From Bacteroidia bacterium (GTDB lineage Bacteria > Bacteroidota > Bacteroidia > Bacteroidales > UBA932): 64,000 bases of DNA. Both the position numbers and the translations under genes were made by a program. This document shows positions 18,301 through 25,425 of the stretch, piece by piece; position 1 is the first letter of the stretch, and each line of letters starts with the position of its first letter. Location of the stretch: contig JAUMVX010000006.1 in NCBI GenBank assembly GCA_030529945.1, forward strand, positions 1 to 64,000, given 5' to 3'. The notes beneath the pieces were generated by a model. That model was not told the DNA's origin, made no database searches, and saw nothing but the letters and a program-made list of their open reading frames with translations.

Positions 18301-18539
18301 ACCGTCTGTGTGATGTAGCCTACTGACGAAATCTCGAGAATCGCCCCTTTCCTCACCGAGAGGGAGAAACGGCCGTCGAAATCGGTCACAGTACCGTTAG
18401 TGGTGCCTTTTTCAATGACGCTGGCCGAGATGACCGGACCGGTCTGGTCACTCACCGTTCCGGTAATGGGGATCAGCTGAGCCATCGCACTGACGCTTAT
18501 CATAAGCATCAGCAGGCACGAAAGCAGTTTACTTTTCAT
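15327..18539 (-). CDS. susC: SusC/RagA-family TonB-dependent outer-membrane transporter
   Basis: TonB-dependent importer of 1070 residues. It has a signal peptide (to about residue 20), a carboxypeptidase-D regulatory-like domain (about 22-100, ITGTVSDQTGPVISASV), a TonB-box-like stretch (DEVVVVGYG), a plug (SLQGRAAGVSAVQTSGAPG, DASATAIYGAQGANGVVLIT) and a 22-strand barrel ending in an aromatic residue (FGLNISF). It imports oligosaccharides as a dimer with SusD. It is the first gene of the mannan operon, with its own promoter upstream. Length is normal and there is no sign of frameshift. Confidence 0.95.
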   Translation of the reverse strand: MKSKLLSCLLMLMISVSAMAQLIPITGTVSDQTGPVISASVIEKGTTNGTVTDFDGRFSLSVRKGAILEISSVGYITQTVTVGEQTNFIITLEEDNEFLDEVVVVGYGTMKKSDLSGASVSMKESDLKGSIITNLDQSLQGRAAGVSAVQTSGAPGSSSSIRVRGQATVNANAEPLYVIDGVIVQGGGNSGSDFGLGSLGNGKVSTISPLATINPNDILSMEILKDASATAIYGAQGANGVVLITTKRGKAGEAKFTYDGMFAVSRQTSRIDMMNLREFAEYYNDMASLGEYSASAYYADPSILGKGTNWQDEIFRTALQHQHQISAQGGTEKVQYYVSGAYMDQEGTIIGSEFNRFSVRTNLDAQLKDWFKLGVNATFANTSDNLKLADGGEGVIFYSLSSLPDIPVYDIDGNYSTTVREGYTSANPVALAMLDEYLLDRQKLTGNIYAELTPIKHLVYRSELGFDVSNSDAKTYKPMVNLGGWTRNSNSMSWQKNNSMFWQLKNYLTYSNEFGKHSLTAMLGQECWESNYDYLSGSNTGLPSDEIHNLKLATGDASVNSGFGSSAMASFFTRETYNYDDRYLLTYTYRYDGSSNFGPDNRWAGFHSFAGSWKFTNEKFLRFLKRDLAMNSGKLRIGWGQTGNANIGSGAWESGMSKMPSALGDSQRPSNIPNTGIHWEKQVQTNVGLDLSFLQSAVNLTVDLYKKVSSDMLMSLTLPAYMGTHGNGSSALAAPKGNYGTIENKGLEITLDTHPINHTNFGWDSNFQISFNRNKLVSLDGTANAQLVGYGQWSDLVSVTEVGESLYNFYGYVVEGVYQDLNDIQNSPKAEKYPSDGVFNRNTTVWVGDLKFKDINNDGVINEKDKTNIGSPLPKFTFGWTNSFRYKNIDLSVFINGSYGNKVLNYNMMGQGFNGLVHMNSAWINQHVSVKDRAQLVAIDATKTYASGSWYDDITNVKVANSGTKVPRPTVSDPNDNDRLSDRYIEDGSYIRLKNITLGYTFPKSLLTKLKIDNLRIYANLQNVYTLTKYTGYDPEVGASTQDSTGLTFGVDNGRYPSPMTCSFGLNISF

Positions 18540-18619
18540 ACTGTCGATTGTTTAGCATATATAATTGGTTGTTGAATAGTATCTTCAGTTTCAGTGTTTC
18601 CGGGCTATCATTCAATTTG

Positions 18620-18651
18620 CAAAGTTAGACCCGGTCGGAAAGCTAAACAAA
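18620..18651 (-). promoter_or_regulatory. Promoter of the mannan operon (susC)
   Basis: On the minus strand TTTG (18648-18651) is followed after 20 bases by TAACTTTG (18620-18627), the Bacteroidetes -33/-7 pattern. The start of transcription would be near 18613, leaving a leader of about 75 bases before susC. Confidence 0.7.
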
Positions 18652-18713
18652 TACTTTTTTATCCATTAATGGTATGATGATGCTGCGGCTGCGGACGAAT
18701 CGGGTTTTTATGA

Positions 18714-18721
18714 TATCTTTG
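18714..18721 (+). promoter_or_regulatory. -7 box of the GH31 gene
   Basis: TATCTTTG matches TAnnTTTG, about 44 bases before the ATG. No good -33 box is visible at the right spacing, which suggests activator dependence or a weak promoter. It is divergent from the susC promoter. Confidence 0.5.
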
Positions 18722-18764
18722 TTCCGTCGGAAACCGAAACCATAATACCGATTTATATATATAT

Positions 18765-21560
18765 ATGAAGACAACACTGAAACTCGCGGCTCTTTCGGCA
18801 CTGGCTCTGGTGTCCTGCAGCCGCAATTCCGTTACAGTTTCCTACCCCGACGGCAAGACGAGGGTGGAAGTTTATTCCGAGAACGTGCTCAGGGTTTCCT
18901 CAGTCCCTTCCGGTGTGGAATTCACGGACGGGAAATCCCTGATGGCCCTGCCTTCCACGAAAAAGGTAAAGGCAAAAATCACGGAAGATGATACTTTCGT
19001 GACCATCTCCGCCCCGGAAATCACCGCGAAGGTGAGCCGCGCGGACGGACGGGTGAGCTTTTTCCGTGCTGACGGGACTCCGCTCACGAGCGAAAACAGC
19101 AGAAGCTTCAAGCCGATAACGGTGGACGGCAGCTCGGCCTGGACTGTGAGCCAGAGCTTCGACTCCCCCTCCGACGAGGCTTTCTTCGGTCTGGGACAGC
19201 ATCAGGCGGACGAGTGGAACTACAAGGGGCGCAATGAGGAGCTGTATCAGTACAATACGAAAATCTCCCTTCCTTTCATAGTGTCCTCGAAACGCTACGG
19301 ACTGCTCTGGGACAGCAACAGTTTCTGCCGCTGGGGAGACCCGCGCGACTATGCGCAGCTGGGCGACGTCTTCACCCTCTATGACAAGAAGGGCGAGGCC
19401 GGAGCCCTTACAGGAACCTATACCGCAGCTGACGGGAAGCGTCTGGTGCGCCGCGAGACCGCCCTCGCACAGGAGTTTCTGGAGACCCCGGAGTGCGTGA
19501 AGGTGCGCAATGCTCCCGATTTCAAGTTCAACGGCGCGAGTGTCCTCTATGAGGGCGAGCTGGAGCCTTCAGAGAGCGGGCTTTTCCATTTCTACATATA
19601 TTACGCGGGCTATACCAGGATTTTCATCGACGGTAAGGACGTGACCTCCGAAATCTGGCGCACGGCCTGGAATCCTAACGGGCGCAAGTTCGAGGTGAAT
19701 CTGGAGAAGGGGCGCAGGGTTCCGATCCGCGTGGAGTGGAAGCCGGACGGAGACGTGTCCTACTGCGGTCTGAGGGTCTTGAGTCCGGAGCCGGCGGAGC
19801 AGAGGGAGCAGATGAGATGGTGGGGCGAGATGCAGAGTCAGATCGACTATTATCTGATCGCCGGAGAGGATATCGACGAGGTCATCAGCGGCTACCGCAC
19901 GGTGACGGGCAAGGCGCAGATAATGCCGAAATGGGCTATGGGGTATTGGCAGAGCCGCGAAAGATATTCTTCGCAGAAGCAGACGCTCGAGACTCTCGCG
20001 CAGATGCGGGAGCGGGGCATTCCGGTGGACAATATCGTGCAGGACTGGCAGTACTGGAAGGATGACCAGTGGGGCAGCCACGAGTTCGACCCGGCGAGAT
20101 ACCCGGACCCGAAGGCTATGATCGATTCCGTACACGGTATGAACGCGAGGTATATGATTTCCGTATGGCCTAAGTTCTATGTGAACACGGAGCATTTCAA
20201 GGAGCTGGACGCGAACGGGTGGATCTACCGCAAGGCCGTGGAGGACAGAGTGATTGACTGGCTCGGCTACGAGCAGTCGTTCTATGACGCTTACGCGGAA
20301 GGTGCGAGGGAGATGTTCTGGGAGCAGATGCGCGGGCACCTCTTCACGCTCGGCGTGGACTCCTGGTGGATGGATGCGAGCGAGCCGAATATCCACGACT
20401 GCACGGATATGGATTACCGCAAGGAGCTCTGCGGTCCGACCGCGCTGGGCAGCTCAACGGAGTATTTCAACGCTTATTCGATTGTGAACGCGATGGCGAT
20501 TTACGACGGTCAGCGCAGCGTGGCTCCGAATCAGAGGGTGTTCCTGCTGACGCGCAGCGGTTTCCCGGGGCTGCAGAGGTACTCGACGGCTTCGTGGAGC
20601 GGCGACATCGGCACGCGCTGGGAGGATATGAAGGCGCAGATTACCGCCGGGCTGAATTTCTCGGTCAGCGGAATTCCGTTCTGGACTCAGGATATCGGCG
20701 GTTTCAGCGTGGAGAACAGGTATATGGCGGCGCAGCGGCTCTACGATGAGAAGGGCGTGGTGAACGAGGACCTGAAGGAGTGGCGCGAGCTTCAGACGCG
20801 CTGGCACCAGTGGGGTGTGTTCAATCCTATTTACAGGGCCCACGGCCAATGGCCGCTCCGCGAGCCGCAGAATATCGCTCCGGAGTCCGACCCGGCGTAT
20901 CAGACCATCGTTTCCGTGGACAGGCTCCGCTACAAGCTGATGCCTTATATCTACACTATGGCGGCGCGTGCGCATTTCGATGACTATACCATTATGCGTC
21001 CGTTCGTTATGGATTTCACCGATGATGCGGCGGCGCTGGCGGTGGATGACGAGTTTATGTTCGGTGACGCGTTCCTCGTGTGTCCTGTCTATCAGTACAG
21101 GCAGCGCAGCCGGGAGGTTTATCTGCCTGAAGGCCTGTGGTATGAGTGGGAGTCGGGCCGTCCTGTGGATGGAGGCCGCAGTTTCGTCGCGGAGGCCCCG
21201 TTCGAGAGGATTCCTGTCTATGTGCGTGCTGGTCAGATCGTTCCTATGGGGCCGGACATCCAGTACACGGCTCAGGATGACGGCAGCACTCTTACGCTGC
21301 GCGTGTACGCGGGCACTGACGCAGACTATGCCCTCTATGAAGATGACGGAGTTTCGTACGATTACGAGAAGGGGTCCTATTCGTGGATTCCTTTCAGCTG
21401 GGATGATGAGAAGGGTATTCTGACCATAGGAGAGCGCGAGGGTTCGTTCCCGGGGATGGCACGGGTGAAGAGCATCACCGTGGAGGTGGTTTCCGCTTCC
21501 GGAGTGCGCACCCTCGACCCTGTCAGCTACGAGGGCACCGAAGTGGCTGTGCAGCTGTAA
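18765..21560 (+). CDS. GH31 alpha-glycosidase (alpha-xylosidase/alpha-glucosidase-like) with PA14 insert
   Basis: Lipoprotein of 931 residues with lipobox LALVSC (Cys18) and no acidic export signal, so probably periplasmic. Residues 20-230 are the N-terminal sandwich (FFGLGQHQADEWNYKGR). About 245-350 is an inserted PA14 domain (LYEGELEPSESGLFHFYIYY). The barrel follows with nucleophile D537 in WWMDASEPN and acid/base D614 in SWSGDIGTRWED. Then come the C-terminal sandwiches (GDAFLVCPVYQY). The PA14 insert is shared with bacterial alpha-xylosidases such as those of xyloglucan loci. No xyloglucan enzymes are here, so specificity could be alpha-xylose, alpha-glucose or alpha-galactose. It is divergently transcribed from susC and has its own terminator. 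Confidence 0.85.
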   Translation: MKTTLKLAALSALALVSCSRNSVTVSYPDGKTRVEVYSENVLRVSSVPSGVEFTDGKSLMALPSTKKVKAKITEDDTFVTISAPEITAKVSRADGRVSFFRADGTPLTSENSRSFKPITVDGSSAWTVSQSFDSPSDEAFFGLGQHQADEWNYKGRNEELYQYNTKISLPFIVSSKRYGLLWDSNSFCRWGDPRDYAQLGDVFTLYDKKGEAGALTGTYTAADGKRLVRRETALAQEFLETPECVKVRNAPDFKFNGASVLYEGELEPSESGLFHFYIYYAGYTRIFIDGKDVTSEIWRTAWNPNGRKFEVNLEKGRRVPIRVEWKPDGDVSYCGLRVLSPEPAEQREQMRWWGEMQSQIDYYLIAGEDIDEVISGYRTVTGKAQIMPKWAMGYWQSRERYSSQKQTLETLAQMRERGIPVDNIVQDWQYWKDDQWGSHEFDPARYPDPKAMIDSVHGMNARYMISVWPKFYVNTEHFKELDANGWIYRKAVEDRVIDWLGYEQSFYDAYAEGAREMFWEQMRGHLFTLGVDSWWMDASEPNIHDCTDMDYRKELCGPTALGSSTEYFNAYSIVNAMAIYDGQRSVAPNQRVFLLTRSGFPGLQRYSTASWSGDIGTRWEDMKAQITAGLNFSVSGIPFWTQDIGGFSVENRYMAAQRLYDEKGVVNEDLKEWRELQTRWHQWGVFNPIYRAHGQWPLREPQNIAPESDPAYQTIVSVDRLRYKLMPYIYTMAARAHFDDYTIMRPFVMDFTDDAAALAVDDEFMFGDAFLVCPVYQYRQRSREVYLPEGLWYEWESGRPVDGGRSFVAEAPFERIPVYVRAGQIVPMGPDIQYTAQDDGSTLTLRVYAGTDADYALYEDDGVSYDYEKGSYSWIPFSWDDEKGILTIGEREGSFPGMARVKSITVEVVSASGVRTLDPVSYEGTEVAVQL

Positions 21561-21604
21561 CTGTAGGCCCGGCCGGCTTCGCCGTCCAATACGGTATCTT
21601 TATT

Positions 21605-21633
21605 CATCCCCCGGCAGCCGGGGGATGTTTTTT
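21605..21633 (+). terminator. Intrinsic terminator of the GH31 gene
   Basis: CATCCCCCGG (21605-21614) pairs perfectly with CCGGGGGATG (21618-21627) over a 3-base loop, followed by T6. It is 44 bases after the GH31 stop codon. Confidence 0.85.
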
Positions 21634-21634
21634 G

Positions 21635-21831
21635 CGTCATTGCCGGCCCTTTTCTACGTCATTGCCGGCCCTTTTTCACGTCATCGCCGGCTTGACCGGC
21701 AATCCCTTCGAGCCACGGGATGCCCGATCACGTCGGGCATGACGATGGGCGGAGGGATGCCCGAGCGGGTCGGGCATGACGCGAATCGTCATCGCCGGCT
21801 CCGACCGGCGATCCCTCTCCGTTACCGCCAA
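21635..21831 (+). repeat. REP-like repeat array, left of the ATPase gene
   Basis: The stretch contains two ATTGCCGGCCC half units, then a full 66-base copy (21679-21744) running from CGTCATCGCCGG to GGGCATGACG. After that come a further TGCCCGAGCGGGTCGGGCA hairpin and an ATCGCCGG/CCGGCGAT hairpin. No coding potential is supported in this 355-base intergenic region before the ATPase promoter. Confidence 0.75.
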
Positions 21832-21868
21832 AATACCGCAAAACTTACCGCCAAAGTGTATGTAAAGA

Positions 21869-21898
21869 TTGGTTAATTGCTGAAAAATGACTAACTTG
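21869..21898 (+). promoter_or_regulatory. Possible promoter of the ATPase gene
   Basis: TTG (21869-21871) and TAACTTG (21892-21898) are 20 bases apart, an imperfect fit to TTG-N19/20-TAnnTTTG. Transcription would start about 10-12 bases before the ATG. Confidence 0.4.
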
Positions 21899-21915
21899 CG
21901 CCATTATTAACAATT

Positions 21916-23208
21916 ATGGTTATGGATTATCTGAAAAGAGTGCTGGATGGACAACTTCAAGAGTATCTTGAAGCTTTCGGAGCTGTCAATATTGAAGGCC
22001 CCAAGTGGTGCGGCAAGACAACGACCGCAATGCAACAGGCAGCAAGTGTCATCGAACTTCAAGATACCGACAAACGAGAGGAATATCTTGCCACCGCACT
22101 TACGAAAGCGTCCCTCCTGATCGAAGGAGAAACGCCGCGGCTCATTGACGAATGGCAAGATGCTCCCACGCTTTGGGATGCTGTTCGCGTCGCCTGCGAC
22201 CGTCGCCGGAAACCGGCTCAGTTCATCCTCACAGGCTCCTCAACGGCTGATACAGATGCGACGGCCCATTCCGGCACCGGCCGTATCGCAGGATTGACAA
22301 TGTTACCGATGAGCCTTTACGAGAGCGGAGAATCCACCGGAACAATCTCTCTCGAAGCCCTTTTCGACAATCCCGATATGGATTTGACCGCCCGTTCAGA
22401 GATGGATATTGAGGACTTGATTTTCGCTGCCTGCCGAGGTGGATGGCCCGCAACGCTGATGCCCAAAACGGAACGTGCAAAGTTGCTCATAGCGAAAAAT
22501 TACGTCAGAAGCGTATGTGAAAAAGACATTTCTCGGGCAGCAAAGGAAAAACTCGATCCGAAGATTGCTTTGGCGATTCTCCGCTCCTATGCACGCAATA
22601 TTTCCACCCTTGCTGACAAGACAACCATACTTGCCGATGTCACCGCAAACAACGACACTCTTGTGCGCAGCACTTTCGACAAATATATTGCAGTACTTGA
22701 AAAACTCTTTGTAATCACTGATATAACGGCGTGGAATCCGTCTATTCGCTCCAAGACTGCCATTCGCTCCGGGAATAAGAGGAGTTTCTGTGATCCGTCT
22801 ATAGCAGCGGCATCTCTGGGCATCGGACCCGGCCAGCTGAAAACCCAGCTCAAAACTTTCGGTTTCATATTTGAAAATATGTGTACAAGAGACCTTAAGG
22901 TATATTCTGCACCCCTGGGAGGTGAAATCTCCCATTACCGCGATCGCTACGGTCTGGAGGCAGATATAGTCCTTCATCTCGAAGACGGGCGTTATGCACT
23001 TATCGAATGTAAATTGGGCAGCTTTGAAATTGAGGACGGAGCCACCCATCTGAAAGAGCTGGCCAATCTGATTAAGAAACATAACGAGAAAGAGGCGCAA
23101 GTTCCTCTGCGCAATCCGGACATCTTGATTGTCATCACAGGAGGAGAGTACGCCTATACCCGGCCTGACGGAGTGAAAGTCATTCCGCTTGCCTGTTTAA
23201 GGCAATAG
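21916..23208 (+). CDS. AAA_14/DUF4143 family ATP-binding protein
   Basis: Cytoplasmic protein of 430 residues (or 428 from the ATG at 21922). Walker A is GPKWCGKTT (28-36) and Walker B is PRLIDEWQD (74-82), followed by the sensor FILTGSS near 108. The DUF4143 part starts near 190 (ENYVRSVCEKDI-like NYVRSVCEKDISRA). The C terminus has a restriction-endonuclease-like D-ExK pattern (LEADIVLHLEDGRYALIECK). The family is common in Bacteroidetes and often duplicated or mobile; its cellular role is unknown and a toxin-antitoxin-like or defence function has been suggested but is not shown here. Its base composition is visibly lower in G+C than its neighbours and it is flanked on both sides by REP-like arrays, which suggests acquisition. 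Confidence 0.85.
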   Translation: MVMDYLKRVLDGQLQEYLEAFGAVNIEGPKWCGKTTTAMQQAASVIELQDTDKREEYLATALTKASLLIEGETPRLIDEWQDAPTLWDAVRVACDRRRKPAQFILTGSSTADTDATAHSGTGRIAGLTMLPMSLYESGESTGTISLEALFDNPDMDLTARSEMDIEDLIFAACRGGWPATLMPKTERAKLLIAKNYVRSVCEKDISRAAKEKLDPKIALAILRSYARNISTLADKTTILADVTANNDTLVRSTFDKYIAVLEKLFVITDITAWNPSIRSKTAIRSGNKRSFCDPSIAAASLGIGPGQLKTQLKTFGFIFENMCTRDLKVYSAPLGGEISHYRDRYGLEADIVLHLEDGRYALIECKLGSFEIEDGATHLKELANLIKKHNEKEAQVPLRNPDILIVITGGEYAYTRPDGVKVIPLACLRQ

Positions 23209-23221
23209 AGAGCATCTCGCT

Positions 23222-23482
23222 TCGCAACACGGGATGCCCGATCAAGTCGGGCATGACGCGGATCGTCATTGCCGGCCCCGACCGGCGATCCCTTCGAGCC
23301 ACGAGATGCCCGATCAAGTCGGGCATGACGCGGATCGTCATTGCCGGCCCCGACCGGCGATCCCTTCGAGCCACGAGATGCCCGATCAAGTCGGGCATGA
23401 CGCGACCCCCGACCGGCAATCCCATCGAGCCACGGGATGCCCAATCAAGTCGGGCATGACGCGACCCCCGACCGGCGATCCC
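23222..23482 (+). repeat. REP-like repeat array, 72-bp tandem units, right of the ATPase gene
   Basis: Four hairpins ATGCCCGATCAAGTCGGGCAT begin at 23234, 23306, 23378 and 23437. The first two steps are exact 72-base repeats. The last unit is 59 bases because part of the spacer is missing, and its ATGCCCA carries a change. Between them lie ATTGCCGG-CCGGCGAT hairpins. The array runs up to the stop codon of the permease gene. Spurious proteins rich in HARLDRASRGSKGSP come from these repeats. Confidence 0.85.
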
Positions 23483-24286
23483 TCACGCCTCGCCGCGGTT
23501 CGCACCCTTGATGAAGAGCAGGGCGGTGAGCGGCAAGGCGATGATGGCCATAGTGGCACTGATAGGCAGGTAAATGCCGAAACTTACATATTCCACTACG
23601 AGATATGTGATCAGCAGCAGACCGATGCCCATCACCGAAGAGATGAGATAATGATAGCGGATATCGATTTCTCGGCAGACCGTGCGGCTGAGATTCGGGA
23701 CTCCGAGGGAAATGAAACCGATGGGGCCGCAGATGCTTACGGCGCTTGTCACCAGAAACATTATCATCAGAAGGCTCAAGGCCTTGCCCAGATTCGAGAT
23801 TTCTATCTCGCCCCGGAAATGCTTCGTGAGTTTCCCGGCTGACCAGATGGCTGCGGCAAGTCCTCCCGCGAAGAGACAGAGCGAGAAGATGATGTCGCCG
23901 GTCGTCACGCCTTCGAGACGGAAATTGGCCGCGCCCCAGAGATAATATTGCTTGAGGAGATCCCCGTTAGGCGCGTTAGTCACTACGATGGTGCCGAGCG
24001 AGCCGATGAAAGTGCCGAAGATGATTCCGAAAGTGATGAGGTTCCGGGTGCTTATCTTCAGGGTGACGAAGAAGCAGATCAGAGTGCAGACCAGAGTGCA
24101 GAAGAAACTGCCCACCGTGAGCGAGCACCAGCCGGACATCGTGGCCGCCGCAGCTCCGAGGCAGGCGGCGGAACCCAGCCCGAGGGAATAGACGTCCCCG
24201 AGCTGGTTGCGCCAGAGGTACTGCATCTGTATGCCGCCCACCGGCAGAGCTATGCCGGAGAGGATGACGTAGAGAAGGCTGAGCAT
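23483..24286 (-). CDS. FecCD/BtuC-type ABC transporter permease, N-terminally short
   Basis: Inner-membrane permease of 267 residues with about seven or eight hydrophobic helices. MQYLWRNQLGDVYSLGLGSAACLGAA (residues 21-46, quoted in parts: WRNQLGDVYSLG) matches the conserved RNPLADPYLLG region of FecCD permeases. Later motifs are CGPIGFISLGVPNLSRTV and the C-terminal LPLTALLF. Typical members are about 330 residues; this one lacks the first membrane segment. The start is fixed by the btuG stop 3 bases upstream. Context (riboswitch, btuB, btuG) makes B12 the likely substrate. No btuD ATPase or btuF binding protein follows; the REP array begins at its stop codon. It may be truncated or may use subunits encoded elsewhere. 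Confidence 0.8.
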   Translation of the reverse strand: MLSLLYVILSGIALPVGGIQMQYLWRNQLGDVYSLGLGSAACLGAAAATMSGWCSLTVGSFFCTLVCTLICFFVTLKISTRNLITFGIIFGTFIGSLGTIVVTNAPNGDLLKQYYLWGAANFRLEGVTTGDIIFSLCLFAGGLAAAIWSAGKLTKHFRGEIEISNLGKALSLLMIMFLVTSAVSICGPIGFISLGVPNLSRTVCREIDIRYHYLISSVMGIGLLLITYLVVEYVSFGIYLPISATMAIIALPLTALLFIKGANRGEA

Positions 24287-24289
24287 CGC

Positions 24290-25345
24290 TTAACGTGCAG
24301 ACACGGTGATGGGATTCAGACCTGCTGTGTCTATGACATCGAAAAGCTTTCCGTCCGGAGTGAGTATGTACATAGTTCCGTTGTTCTTGTAGTCCGAGGA
24401 ACCCACCCATACATACTCGGAAGTGGCGGCGAGAGAGTAGGCCTGAGGGAAGGTCGTGCCGTCCGTCACGAAGTTGCCCGCCGGAGTGTTAGTCAGCGCA
24501 TTGTGCTTATAGACCGTGCCCGGGAGCGGATTCCAGTTCGCATCGTAGCCGCCGCACATCACGTAGAGGGTGTCATCGGCGAGGGCTATGGCCGAAGGGC
24601 TGGAATAGCTGAGGTCGCTCACCTTGAGGGTGCGCACGTCGATGGCCTGGACTTTCGCCGGGGTCGCGCCGTAATCACCGAGACTGAGGAGGTAGATGTA
24701 GTCGCCGCACTGTTCCATCGTGGCGGGGTTCGTGTTCACCTCGAGAGTGGAAGTCTCGACGAATGAAGTCGCGTCCACAATCGAAACTGTATTATTATAG
24801 GTAGGATAGAGATATCCGCCCGAATTCGAGACATAAATCTTGCCGGCCACATAGACGCAGCCTTCCGGGTTAGGGCCTACCGCAGTGGTGCGGACTGAAT
24901 AGTCGGAAGGGTTGATTTCGCCCAGATATCCCTCATAATAAGTCACATAGATGCGGCCGTTGGAACCTTTCGCCAGATAGCGCGGGGAAAGGACGGTACC
25001 GTCCGGCAGGGAGGCCGTGATTTCCTTCTTTATCTTCAGATCCTTGTCCGTCACGAAGATGACCTGCGAGACATTCACGGAGATATACACGTCATCCCCG
25101 TCCACGAGTATGTCCTGGGCGGTGTCTCCGAGGCCCTTGCCGTTCACCGAAGCGAACACGTCGGCGGTGAGGGTCTTGTCCTCCACATTATAGACGGCCA
25201 CGTTAGAGTTGTTCAGCCCGTAGGAGCCGTTGTTCAGAATGTAGTAGCCCGTAGGGGTTTCGATCTCCGGCGTGTCATTGTGCTTGTTACAGGATACGGC
25301 GCAGAGCAGCGCGGCGAGAGAGAGGATGGTTAAAAAGCGTTTCAT
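24290..25345 (-). CDS. btuG: BtuG-like surface cobalamin-binding beta-propeller lipoprotein (DUF5074/YncE-like)
   Basis: Lipoprotein of 351 residues, lipobox LCAVSC (Cys19). The body is a run of about seven propeller blades with YncE-like segments (GLGDTAQDILVDGDDVYISV, YVTYYEGYLGEINPSDYSV, GNTYDNTVSIVD-like YNNTVSIVDATSFVETSTL). BtuG proteins of Bacteroides bind B12 with very high affinity and cap BtuB. The position directly after btuB under a cobalamin riboswitch supports this call rather than a generic propeller protein. It lies 80 bases after the btuB stop and 3 bases before the permease start. Confidence 0.8.
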   Translation of the reverse strand: MKRFLTILSLAALLCAVSCNKHNDTPEIETPTGYYILNNGSYGLNNSNVAVYNVEDKTLTADVFASVNGKGLGDTAQDILVDGDDVYISVNVSQVIFVTDKDLKIKKEITASLPDGTVLSPRYLAKGSNGRIYVTYYEGYLGEINPSDYSVRTTAVGPNPEGCVYVAGKIYVSNSGGYLYPTYNNTVSIVDATSFVETSTLEVNTNPATMEQCGDYIYLLSLGDYGATPAKVQAIDVRTLKVSDLSYSSPSAIALADDTLYVMCGGYDANWNPLPGTVYKHNALTNTPAGNFVTDGTTFPQAYSLAATSEYVWVGSSDYKNNGTMYILTPDGKLFDVIDTAGLNPITVSAR

Positions 25346-25425
25346 TTTTATGAATTTTAAATTTTTATATGTTTTCTTACTTTTTCTGGAGAATTTATTC
25401 TTTGGTCTGAAGTTGCGCCCCGGCT

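Noticed and set aside
22016..22110. RAYT or transposase gene for the REP-like repeats
   Set aside because: The gene between the arrays has Walker motifs and a DUF4143-type C terminus; no transposase catalytic signature is visible.
23154..23444. Possible small proteins made of HARLDRASRGSKGSP repeats
   Set aside because: They are translations of the REP-like palindromes in several frames; the repeats are intergenic and non-coding.
23234..23460. CRISPR array
   Set aside because: The regular 72-base spacing has no unique spacers: each whole unit is repeated, it holds internal palindromes, and no cas gene is near.
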